Shown here: piece after piece, positions 11,916-23,191 of the stretch | Numbering within the stretch: the first letter of the stretch is position 1 | Layout of the letters: each line of letters opens with the position of its first letter | Origin: Bradysia coprophila | Taxonomy: Eukaryota; Arthropoda; Insecta; Diptera; Sciaridae | Assembly (NCBI RefSeq): GCF_014529535.1 | Contig: NW_023503616.1 | Coordinates: 5,442,584 to 5,506,583, forward strand | Reading direction: 5' to 3' | Length of the DNA: 64,000 nt | Translations under genes and position numbers: made by a program | The notes under the pieces: model-generated | Told to the model about the DNA's origin: nothing | The model's database searches: none | Seen by the model: only the letters and a program-made list of their open reading frames with translations

Positions 11916-13016
11916 AAACGTATTTTTTTCTAAATGTGTGATAAGGTCCTACACTCTACATTATAACGGAAAAAATCTTAGTGTTTGTTCTAAGGTCTGC
12001 CTTTATCGCTCGTCAGTGTTTCCTGTTATGTTTTTATCGCAAAATTTACATATTATTTGAGATATCTATATACGAACGACTTGGACACGGTACTTTTTTA
12101 TTTTTTATTTCAGTTGTAATTTTTATTTCGGGGAGTTTTTTTCTGGGCTCGACATCACAAAGATAAGACTTTTTTTAGACGGTTCGGTATACGGAGAAAT
12201 AAAGTTTTTTTTTTAAAGCGATATGCGAATTAAACCCCAAAATGTAGTCTAGTATGTAACATATATCATTTGTTGCACACAAAAATATTTATCAAGATTT
12301 CAGGTAAGATAGTCATAACGTTAATGTGTCTTCACTATAATCATTAGCATATTGTATGGCGAATATTACCGTTGAGATCGCGACGAATGATCAGATGAAC
12401 CATGAACAAAACATAACAGTGTTTATATCCAATTTTTTTTTCCTATCAAGTACCACGTGTTTGCATTCATAATTTTTGGATTGAAATTTTATTAAGTAAA
12501 ATTTTCTCTCTTTCGGGTGATTGTTAAAATGTACTGTAGTCATGACTCATGACTCTGATGTGAAGTGTGAGGTATCTCAAAAAAAAATGTATTTTAATTT
12601 AAATATTTTGTTTGATTTCAGCAGACTATGCTGTCTTTGCTATAGGAGAATGATGTTTAGAAACTAGAAAGAACTGTGATAGAGTTTCCCAATATTTTAG
12701 TAAAATTACTGTTGTCACTTCGCTTATTTTCAAGTGGTGACATTTGTTCTGTAATGACAGATGTACAGTTGGTTCACAAGAAAATAAGCTGCAGAGAATG
12801 AAGTAACTACTATGAAAGAAATGTGTCGCCTCTACAGGCCAACCCACTTGTCTCATATTAATTCGCAGTCTATAAATTGAGTAACAACAACTACTTTGTC
12901 CATGTCCGTGCATTTATGCTTTGAAGAAACCTTTACAGGATTCATGAGGATTCTAAGCTTTCACCTATGTGTGGATTGGTAACTCTAAAAGAGACATAAA
13001 TTTATGAAGTCATTGT
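11916..13016. other. intergenic DNA upstream of gene 2
   Basis: AT-rich DNA with several homopolymer T runs (12110-12215) and no exon-like frame. It should contain the upstream control region of gene 2. No specific site could be singled out. Confidence 0.5.
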
Positions 13017-14227
13017 GTGAAATTCAACATGTTTTGAGGGATTTTTTTGAAAGTGGACCAGGCTCCGTCGGAGCTATTTTTTTGCGACGGTTTGTTCATA
13101 TGCCCAGATAGCCCTTGGTCCCAATAGTCCAAAACCGCAGTCGTTTAATTTTCATGTTTGCGTCTTGGCTGGTGGTGAAGGTGCAAAAGTCGAAAAAGGG
13201 TGTTTTTTATACGTGATTTACTGCCGCTGCAGACGATGGACACACATGTGTGGCGGCTCGTTGGATAGGTACTGTCCAGGAGACCCGGGGCAAAGACAGA
13301 TATCAAATGTGTACTCAAGCACTATTCAAAAATAACAAAAAGTATGTATCAGTCAAAGGCCGGAAATTTTGATGAGCTTTATTAGGTGATATTTTGTACC
13401 TGGTGACTGTTGTTGTACAGATCAGTGGTTGCCCTGATAGAGGCTTAACCCAGCTCTACAATTATACCTCAATTGCCATAGAAGTGAAAGGTTTCAGGAT
13501 ACTTTTTTGGGTATAAAGCAAATGACTTCCTTCACTCGAAAGCAAAATATTGATTTTAGAAAAATACACGAATTATGCTGTTTTTGATGTCTGCATCCAA
13601 TGATCTAACCATAAACCTTTTGAGATATCACCTTTTGAAGTTCATCAAAATTTACGGCCTTTGACTGACACAATATTTTTGTTATTTTCGAACAATGGCA
13701 CAGAACATGCAAGATATCTATGCTTGCCCCGGTTCTCCTGGACAGTACCTATCCAACGAGCCGCCACACATGTGTGTCCATTGTCTGTAGCGGCAGTAAA
13801 TCACGTATAAAAACACCCTTTTTTCGACTTTTGCACCTTCACCACCAGCCAAGACGCAAATATGAAAATTAAACGACAGCGGTTTTGGACTATTGGGGCC
13901 AAGGGCTATCTGGGCATATGAACAAACCGCCGCGAAAAAATAGCTCCGACGGAGCCTGGTCCACTTTCAAAAAAATCCCTCTTTCTGTTTTTGAAGTTGT
14001 TGTAGTTTGTAAATGATTCCACACAAAATTTGTTTAACAAATGAAAAACTAAACTTTTAATTGACTTAACGAACTTTTTGTTTTAGCATTTCATTCTAGT
14101 TACGAGTTCGTGCTTAATCAAAATTCTGAGAATGAAAATCTAGATTATTTTTTGTTAAACAAATTTTGTGTGGAATCAATTTCAAACCATAACAACTCCC
14201 ACACCAGGAAAAATGTAGAATATCACT
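13017..14227. mobile_element. MITE family A, copy 2, split by a nested insertion
   Basis: The outer left end (GTGAAATTCAACATGTTTT) stops at 13035 and continues at 13982 with TTTCTGTTTTTGAAGTTGTT. Joined across the gap, this matches the corresponding arm of copy 1 at 1300-1381. The other arm is at about 14148-14227 and shares GATTCCACACAAAATTTGTT. The element is therefore about 265 bp long without the 946-bp foldback inserted in its left arm. It has no coding capacity. Confidence 0.75.
13036..13981. mobile_element. long-armed foldback element, 946 bp
   Basis: Two near-identical inverted arms of roughly 355 bp (about 13036-13390 and 13624-13981) flank a spacer of about 233 bp. The termini are GAGGGATTTTTTTGAAAGTG and its complement. 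The insertion interrupts a family A MITE, and comparison with the uninterrupted copy indicates a 3-bp TTT target duplication. No transposase frame is present, so it would be mobilised in trans. If transcribed, it would give a very long double-stranded hairpin. The high arm identity suggests a young insertion or arm conversion. The superfamily is undetermined. Confidence 0.85.
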
Positions 14228-16373
14228 GTATTAGTCTCTCATAAAACCTAATGACATTTTTTTATAATAATAAAACATGAATAGCTATTTTCATCTCTCT
14301 GATGACAATTCAGGTGAGAAATTTTTTATTTTCTCAACTATCATGGGGTGAACAATAGTCTTTCGCCTTTGCAACTGTCACTTTACTTTGGTTTTGAAAA
14401 TAGCAAATTTGTTACAAATTGATTTGTGCACCTAACAACTGAAATACGACATATTTTGCCATGATTTTTTGTTATGAAATGTCAGGTTTCATGAATTTTT
14501 CCATGACTATACGATTGATCAAAATTAATGTGAATATGAATGTGAATGTGAAGTGTGTATATTTTCAAGTTAATTGATGTGCTTTGTCTATTTCAGTTGT
14601 TCTGTGCTCAAAATGTTGTTCGTACCTCGACAGGAAATGGATTTTTTCAGCACACGTCCTAATTTTCCTTACTCGCTTCGCTCGAAAAAGCTGATGAAAA
14701 AGTCGTCATTTCCTGCCTTGGTACGAAAAATACTATTGTTGTTTTCGTGAATAAAAACGGTTATTTACGCCACGCACGGATGAAAAATTGTGTGTTCACC
14801 TCGTGGAGAAATAGGAAATTTCAATTCGAGCGAGCCCCATCGAAAAACAAGAGTTAAGTAAATAAAAATCAGGGAGAGCTTCAACAAAACGCCATCTTCT
14901 CACCGCATTTGAGTGGAGAAAATGAGGTTATTCACGCTGTTCGGATGAAAAACATTTGTCTGCGTTGTGAATTTGTGTTGAATTTCATTCTTTATTTGTC
15001 CTTACTTTCACTGTTGACACTAATTTGGTTTTCTACGGCCTAAATCTATACTAACCATATCCCTGTTAAGACCGACCTAGGTCAAAGTCTCAGAACAATT
15101 GTTTTTCGTATACCGGGTATTAGGTTAAAAACTGTCACCTTATGAGAGAAGAAGTTGTCCATACATAAAAGTTTTCTGTTTAGTGTTTCACATGCGATTT
15201 TAAACTTTTCCATTTATGTCATGTTATTGCACAATTTAAGTAGCAAATACATTGCATTCCTATGGTATTTAGCTGCGATAATTACCACTAATGTGTCAAC
15301 TTAAGCATTCCTTTGTCTATACAAATTACCTCAATATTTCTGAGAACAACGACATGGACAATTATAAATCAATCTTATCAATGAAACACCTTGACAGAAG
15401 AAGTGGTATTGGGCCATCAACGTTGCTCAGCATCTAATACAAAACCAAAATAAAGTAAAGGAGACAAATTCGCATAGCCATAAAGTGGTCAGCTCATAAA
15501 CACTGTATATAATACACAGCTTGCAAGCTGAGCCAACCATAATACTAAATTGATTATCGTCTAAATTTTCTGTTTGTCTTAAATGTTAAGCATCGCTCTA
15601 AAGAATGTTACTCCTTGAACTATAATTAAGAGGGGTCACATCATAACATATTACTTCTTCATAAATGTTTCGTAGATATTATTAATGTTACATAAAGTTG
15701 ATGTTACAGGTTGGCGCTATTTGATTTTTATAATTTGCTCTGCACGTTTGAAATATGCATTTGCTAAAAAAAAAATCTCTGTTAAATTAGCAAATTAGAT
15801 TTCTGAGTAGGTAATTGAATTTGGAAGGCTTCTTCTTCAACAATTTTACGTAGCTTAAAATGATTGTACAAAGGGACATAATTTCTTATAACGTTAAATC
15901 TGATAGCTTGCAATGAAGGTAATTTTCATAAGAAATATGTTTCGTCTAAGTCTTAGGCATGCAAAGCAATTTATTCTTATCTGATTAGAGCAAGTTGAAG
16001 GATTGCGCTAATGCAATATAATTCAACTCTTTAGTTGTAAATTTAGAGTACAGGGTTTAAATAATTTCGGAGTGCCAATCTAGCAACAGCTGTTTTTGTA
16101 TCAGCTGGTACCAATTTCATTTTCATTATTAGTACGATTTGCATTTGAGGGGAGTTATGCACTAACCGTCACAAAAAGACATTTCCTCATTTATCGTTTG
16201 TTATCCGTCACACACACGCATATAACAAACCCAGCTGTTGCTCAATCGACATACCGAAATTATTGATTCCCTGTAATCACAAGCGGAAAAGAAGTCACAA
16301 TTACAATCCAATTCTCTTTATTCATAACACATGTCTTACCAATGTTAATATATTTTATATATTTTATATATTT
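14228..16373. other. intergenic DNA with one small foldback
   Basis: AT-rich DNA without exon-like frames. Apart from the foldback at 14619-14727, I see only weak AT-rich hairpins. A GACCTAGGTC phrase near 15072 has a relative near 34203. Confidence 0.45.
14619..14727. repeat. small foldback with CGCTTCGCTCG centre
   Basis: The inverted arms are at 14620-14652 and 14689-14726, sharing CGTACCTCGACAGGAAATG against CATTTCCTGCCTTGGTACG. The centre is the GC-rich ACTCGCTTCGCTCG. It resembles other short palindromes in this window that also have a CTTCG or CGAAG core. Confidence 0.6.
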
Positions 16374-16867
16374 TTAATGTGTAGGCATCCTGTACGTTGT
16401 ATTTACATTGTCTGCGATGAGAACGTAAATGAAACTTACATGTTAGGTTTTTCGATGATTTACATGCTATGCGCGATCATTTACATGCGCTGGTCGGTCA
16501 TTTTTCGATGATTTTGTTTATGTTTTCACTTCACACAAACCACGATATAAATTGGAATCTACACAGGCAGAACTATTTTTTGGTACACCTGCCATCGATA
16601 ACATTAAGAAAACACTAAAATCACACTGAATTTATAGTTTAAAACAACAAAATCAAAAATTTTGAAACTGAGAATGACAACAACAAAGAAGTCAAATAAA
16701 TATCGCCGAAATGGCAGGCACGACCGATGCCTACTAAATGAAAATAAAATTTTAGCGCAAAATGTTCAGAAGTGAAGAGGTTCCGAACTGCTATTTTTAT
16801 GAAAAATTGTGTCGTAGTTTTCATCTTAGACAATGTAAATACAACGCACAGGATGCCTACACATTAA
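16374..16867. mobile_element. TTAA-flanked MITE with 48-bp terminal inverted repeats
   Basis: TTAA at 16374-16377 and at 16864-16867 bracket an element whose ends are inverted repeats beginning TGTGTAGGCATCCTGT. The first 37 bp of the arms differ at one position, and similarity continues to about 48 bp. TTAA duplication is the mark of piggyBac and Kolobok type insertion. Because TTAA is self-complementary it could also be part of the repeat. Internal reading frames (for example 64 aa on the minus strand) have no recognisable domain. Confidence 0.8.
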
Positions 16868-16874
16868 AGAACAG

Positions 16875-16992
16875 TACAGAAGAGCCTATGTGAATGAGTA
16901 ATACATGTGTGCGAAATTAGGCGGTTCGCCTTCGGCTCACACGCCGCAAACATCGCCCACATGTATTACTCATTTACATAGGCTCTGCTGTA
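16875..16992. mobile_element. palindromic MITE with GC-rich core
   Basis: Arms of about 35 bp at 16875-16909 and 16958-16992 share AGAGCCTATGTRAATGAG and TAATACATGTG. The core at 16920-16946 (GGCGGTTCGCCTTCGGCTC) is strongly GC-rich compared with its surroundings. It lies 7 bp from the end of the TTAA element. Confidence 0.7.
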
Positions 16993-18320
16993 ATCTACTA
17001 TAACGTGTCAATACTGTCAATATTGTTGAAAATTTGTTGTTTATTTTCTCCCAATGGACGACATAAAATTCCAAATTTAAGTGAAAGTCGAGCGGAAAGC
17101 ACCTGTGTAATCCTTTTAATTAAGAGATTGAGTCAATTTTACAGCAACTGATTCATAACTAGGAAAATTATAGATATTTTGTAATACAATAAAATTTTGT
17201 TTTGAGAGAAAATTTTATTAATTTTTTAAGTTAGAAAAAATGTTGAAAATTGGGGAAAATGTAAGTCAATTTTAGGAAAATGTTTTTTACAAAATTAGTC
17301 CCCGTAATATCTCACATAATCGAAAGTACATTTACAATTTTATTTGGTAAATACAATTTTGACAACTGAAAAGTTCCTAGTATTGTCCTTAACGACATCA
17401 AGCATATCAAGTCTCTTACATCTGTTTTTTCTAAATATATTAAAGTGTTACAAAATCTTTTACTTTATTTGTTTTAACGTACATTTTTCCAAACAAGATC
17501 TCATTAATAAGATCGCAGTACCGTCGCTATCGGTTTGAGATAACTTTGACACCTAACAAAATGATCTAATACAAATTGCATTTTACAAAACAGATGTTCG
17601 ACTTCATTTTAATATTCTCGCAATTTCCGAAAGGAAGTTTTTTTTAGACTATCGTTGCTGTGTCTATTACATGCGACACTAACACGTCTATTCTCAATTA
17701 ATGTCTCGATTAATGTACGCAGGTACCGTGTGACTCAGGTAATATTTCTCTGAAACAAGATGCAAAAACTCAAATCGAACACTAAACACTAGCACAGCAT
17801 AAGCATATCCGTACGAATTTATTTTTTGATTTATTTTCCTCCATGCAAGTTTCAGGGTTAAGTTTATACATCACGATTAACCTTCACTAGATTTTTTTCT
17901 ACAAATATTGCGTCCACATCGATTCGAGGAAAATGTGATCTTCGTTGTTTACTGTTACATCACAGTTATGTTTCTATCGAATATAAATCAAAGTCGATTA
18001 ATTTTTTTTTCGATTCGAAAAGAATCAATCAAATGTAAGGCATGCCTTGGAAGTAAAAAAAAAACAACATTTTGTGGCAAAAAATTACATATTCTTTCGA
18101 TGGTATAATCATAAATGAGAATGTAACGGAAATAGTAATCTTTAAGTGACTTGCACAATTCTTGATCTTTAAAATTAACTGTTGCAACATTAAATCAAAA
18201 TCATCCGGCCTAATGTTTTTCCGGTAATTGATTTCGTCATATTAAGAAGTGTACTTCAAACCTTTTTGCCGTTCCACTTTCACTTATAATTTTCATTCGA
18301 CGAGACTTGTCAGATAATAT
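16993..18320. other. intergenic DNA
   Basis: AT-rich DNA with long A and T runs. No exon, RNA gene or convincing repeat was seen. Confidence 0.45.
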
Positions 18321-18328
18321 AATTTAAG

Positions 18329-18645
18329 TATGGTTTCCACTCAACAAGAAGTACTCCGTGTGAGAGCCGTGAGAGAGCTACCTGGGCTGTCAAGTAAGGG
18401 GCCGTTCATAAATTACGTAACGCTAGAGGGGGGAGGGGGGGGTATGAGGCAAGCGTTACGGTTCTAACAAAATTGGGTCAAACTTGACCCTTTTAGCGTT
18501 ACAGACCCGGGGGGGGGGGGTCTGAAAAATGTTGATTTTTGCGTTACGTAATTTATGAACGGCCCCTAAACAAAGCAAAAATTAAAAAAAAAACAATTTT
18601 GTCTCTCACACTGAGTACTTTTTTGATAAGTGGAAATCAAGCCTT
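18329..18645. mobile_element. outer MITE hosting a nested element
   Basis: Imperfect inverted arms at about 18329-18372 and 18601-18645 share GTTTCCACT and AGTACTCMGTGTGAGAG. They enclose a second, perfect inverted-repeat element at 18397-18567. Removing the inner element leaves about 145 bp. No coding capacity. Confidence 0.65.
18397..18567. mobile_element. MITE with perfect 27-bp inverted ends and poly-G tracts
   Basis: The ends at 18397-18423 and 18541-18567 are perfect inverted repeats beginning AGGGGCCGTTCATAAATTAC. The interior has a G-rich tract at 18428-18442 and an uninterrupted run of 12 G at 18509-18520, plus a GGGTCAA/TTGACCC hairpin. I recall very similar termini being widespread in insect genomes, but this is memory. 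The element is only 171 bp and non-autonomous. Confidence 0.85.
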
Positions 18646-20594
18646 AGTATATCAATAACTGATTATGCTATTATATCCTAAAAATTGAATTCAAAGTCCA
18701 GTTGACTAATCCATCTGTTATTTACTAGAACTCTTCAAAACCAAAATTGATATTGGACTTTTCATAACAGACCTCCAGTATAAATCTTGAATCTTCTACT
18801 TCTCTACTCTATCTAAGACGGCATTAGCCATTTTTTATCGCTTATTTTTGTCGTAGCTGTCGTCAACAGATGAAATAGCCAGCTGCCAAAGATTGAATTT
18901 TTTTGCGATAGTCCTAAGAATTCTTAAAAGACATTTTGAAACCTTGAATTTGCCAAATGCAAGGTAAAACTAACGAAGGAAATGGAAATGATTTGGTTTT
19001 AATCTAAGGCAAACCGAATAGAGTGAATGTAGCAATGTCAAAACGATACAACTTAATCCAGACCAAAGCAGAATTTTCAATAGTAGTTGCTCGTGATACG
19101 CGTTCATACCCTCAAGCCGGACAATTTCTCTGCTTGCTTGCACACAAATTCAGAATCGATACTAATTTAAAAAAATTGTTTATTAAAATTTTATTTTTAT
19201 AACAACTTCGCGATTAGAAATGAAAGTGTTAATGTCCTTGTGCACATTGGCAACACATTTGAATTTTTCTTCGTTATTTCATAAATTACTTCCAAATCGA
19301 ATCTTAATTTATATTTGAAGCAAAAAATAGATTTAGTGATTTTAGAGCTGTACCAAGGCCATCAGCTGTTTCACATCTCATCCCGAAATTGTAAATTAAA
19401 TTCTTATCATTAAGTTGTAAGATGTATACGAATGGGCACATAGATCAAGATAACACAAAATTATAGATATTAACTCTACTATCATATATCCACCGATAAT
19501 TATAGTCGACTCAATAGCTTTTTATGTTGTGCACTTTATATTTTGATCGATTGATCAAGTAACGTGTATAATTCATCGCAATTTATCAAATTATTTTTAA
19601 TATTGATGCTCTTTGTGCCTTTCCGCCTTAATTTCTTAATAAAATATGACATTTTCATGAACTCAAAATGATAAATAAAATTAAATTTAAGTTTAAATAC
19701 CTACAGGTAGGATATAATTTGGTAAAATAAAACCAACTTTGAATTTTTGTTTTTTTTTTTTAAATCGACATTTGCATTTTATTAAATTTGTGATGAATTT
19801 GCATGCTAAAAGGTTGGATAAGCAACATGTGTGTGGCTAATCGATTCGGATGTGGAATCAATTTGTTTGTTGATTTTACAATGCATTTTTAACATATTTG
19901 ACATTTTTCTTAGCAGTTTTTCTTCTTCATATTCAATGCCAATGATTTTTTGAAGAAGATCCGAACTGGTGATGTGACAAATGAATTTAGCCAGACGTTT
20001 GGAAAAGATTGAGGTGCGCTCGTTAAGTATATGTCATACGTTTGAAAGCACCGACGAGAGGGGTGCTTGAAATTCAATTTTTTCATATTATGAATACTGA
20101 AATCGGCAAACAAGATTGGTAACGAGTAAAAACAAAGATCTATACTACCTGCCGCTGGCGATCCAAACAGAAAAGACACGAATGAGGGGGCACCTATAAT
20201 AATTTCCAATGAATTTTCTGAAGAAACAGAAAGAGGCCCTTTGCGAAACTGATCATCCTAACCAAAGATTGACGTATCCGGTTTGAAAAGGCTCTGGCTA
20301 TTTGCACATTGTGTGGCGAGTGGCGATGGCGAGCCTATTTCTAGTTTTTATTAATTCATCTCTAAAAATGAATCATGTTCGGAGAGTAGTAACACGTACT
20401 TGATTGCTAATACAACTGGAACAACTTATGCCAACAAACCAATATTATAGCGCAATCAGAGCATCATATAATCTGAAAGTTGGTGTGTTTGGTGCGCGAC
20501 CTTGGCCCTAACAACTGACCAAAGTGATAACATTTAAAGTATCTGTAGAATGTTGCGCAAGAACCTTGGCCATTGTTTTCTAGATAGCCTGACA
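18646..20594. other. intergenic DNA with a possible degraded repeat
   Basis: Mostly AT-rich. The stretch at about 19910-20330 is less AT-rich and contains a 99-codon frame on the minus strand with no recognisable domain; it reads like degraded repeat DNA. No gene is supported. Confidence 0.4.
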
Positions 20595-20659
20595 CCCCTC
20601 AGCAGAGCTGAGCCGGTTAGTCAGGTTTTTCGGATAACCGGCTCACCTCTGCCCCTCAG
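20595..20659. mobile_element. 49-bp hAT-type micro-MITE with 8-bp target duplication
   Basis: A 49-bp palindrome (20603-20651) starts CAGAGCTGAGCCGGTTA and ends with the complement of CAGAGGTGAGCCGGTTA. It is bracketed by the perfect 8-bp direct repeat CCCCTCAG at 20595-20602 and 20652-20659. CAGAG...CTCTG ends with 8-bp duplications are the hallmark of the hAT superfamily. Only 15 bp separate the 17-bp arms, so this is close to two bare transposon ends. Confidence 0.85.
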
Positions 20660-23191
20660 TGACCCAAGATTGAATGGAATCACTTAAACGTTTGTGCAAT
20701 AAATAAGCGATTTCGCATCATTTGAATTCATTACGATTCGATAACAAATTGAAATTTTGCATTAAATTGAGACCATTATTTAGCATGAATCAATTTTCAT
20801 TAAATTATATAAAATTAAAATCATTGTAAATATTGTATGTGTAATGGATAAGTACTCCCAGAAAGGTTAATTTAAATATATTTATATGCATTGAACGAGC
20901 ATAGCACAGCAAACCATATACGTACGTTACAAGCTATTTATAAATAATTTCTCGCGCCATCGTCAATAAAATATCGAAACATGCAATATTACAATCAATT
21001 TAATAAAAATTACAATAACAACCAACAAAAATTGCAAACAATTATTATATTATTTACCATTATAGAAATTCATCAATTACTTCATCACCTATTAAACACA
21101 TCTTGACTTCTGAACCGAACAAAGATTGGCTAAGAATTTCGTAATAATAAAAAAATCAACGAAAATAATTAACAAAAAACGGACAATTTGTGGTCGAAAG
21201 TAACATATGAGTTACATTATTATGCCGATGATTGATGACTTTTATGCACTTTTGAATCTTCTCTGTGCTACATTTCAAACAAGTGAAGTAAAGTCAGTAA
21301 AGTAAGTTTTTCATCTATTTTACAAGCAGATGGTTTATAGGTCAAATTTCAAATGAAACCAAACGAACAAAAAAAAATAACCAGAAAGTCTAATATTGCA
21401 AAATTTTCGTGGATTCACCTGGCCTACGTTCACGCAGCATTTTACAGTAATTGATTTTTCAAAGAGCATAAGGTGGATGCTATTTTGATGGGTCGACTGG
21501 ATAGCTGCCACTTCCGGTTTTGCTCAAATCACGGTCCGCTTATGCCGTGTTTCGCTACATTTCGAACGCTGATGTATTTGTCAGTCTGATCGCTTAATTT
21601 TGTAAATTATTTGTGATCTATTGATAAATCAAATTTCGAACGAGTGAACCAGGTGTATAGTCTACCAATGCTACTAACTCTCTAAACGATATAGTTCAAA
21701 TAAGCCTACATCTACAAATTTGGTCAGTTGATCCTCTATATGAACATGAACCATCTATATGTGGTTTTAAAATAATTGGATCGTCATTCCAGCGATGACG
21801 GCATAAAATTTCTAGACATGCTTATTATGTAATTGAAAAAACACACAAAACCAAATACTATTATAATCCAACATTTAATCACATAAGTTTGTCGAACAAT
21901 ACCAAATTGTTAAAATAAAAATGTTTGCTGAACCACAAAAAGACTGAAACAAAAACGTTTTGTAGGAAATAACATTTCTTCTTTCCCACAACATCACCAT
22001 TTCACTCCATAAATAATTACCAATTTCAAATTATTACATAAATGATTTTAAAAAAATGTTCTATACGCAACACAACCATGGATGGAGTGTCACTCAACTT
22101 CTTTGAGATATAAGTCGCATCGGCTGGTGTGTATGTATAATTGTTTGGCAGATAATAATGAATTGTCGTCCCCAATAACCGATATTGCAATAACTTATCG
22201 AAATTTATTCAAAATTTTAACCGCATCTCGTCTCTAAATAGTTATGCCAGTACCCACAGTGCAGGTTACAAGAATGATAATAAATTGATTTAAAATTAAT
22301 TTCTTGTAATTATCGCACATAAAAAAATCACATTATTTGTATAGGATAAATTCACCTATGCTGTTGTAATAGAACGATAAAAATATTAATAAAAAGATCA
22401 TTTAAAATGCCGGTTAAATAATGAAATAACGAGTTGAGCTTGAGGTGTAATTTTTTTTTCTCTTCGCCGTCCGTATATATATTTGCTATATTTGCGATAT
22501 AAGTGTTTAAAGGCTGAGTCAATGGATAATCCATGCAAGCGATTTGTAAATAATAGAAAAAAAAACGCTTTAGTGTCCATTAAAATGAAATAATATACAA
22601 AACAATTGCTGGTGGGGTTGTGTGTGCTCATGATACACTAAATTTTTTTTTATTATATTATATTTGATTCATCACATTCCTTGCGGGCAACTCCCGTCCT
22701 CAACATTTTCTTAAGAAATTATCAAAGCCACAGTTTCCTCACTGCATACCCATATATGAATTATGAATGTACACTTACTACGAAAAGAACATAGAAATTA
22801 TCTTAAATGTTTTATGGGTAGGTTAAAAACACACACATGAAAATATTTAACGACGATCGGTATAAAGTTCACACAAGCGAAAAAAGCACAAAATTTTAGG
22901 TACCAATGCTTAGTTGGGGATCTTCGGCATGTAATTTTGTTATTGTATTTTAGAAGAAAAATACAACTTCGGTTGAATTGGAAAACAAAATACAATCAAA
23001 TGAAGTGTTTGGTTGTACCGTTGTACGTTCGGAAATCAGATCGTCGTCAAAAAGCCCCAATAAATCAAAATCACTAACATTTCTTTCTATATTTTTAATT
23101 ATTTTTTGAGATGCTTCTATTTTCAGCAGTTGGCAAAATATTAAGTCAGTCAATCAGTCAAAATATCAAGCATTTGTTATCGAAAATAATG
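20660..23191. other. intergenic DNA
   Basis: AT-rich DNA, with many A/T runs (for example near 21180, 22450 and 22650). No exon, RNA gene or clear repeat was seen. Confidence 0.45.

Noticed and set aside
19910-20209. 99-codon minus-strand gene
   Set aside because: No domain, no signal peptide and no splice partners; local sequence reads like degraded repeat.
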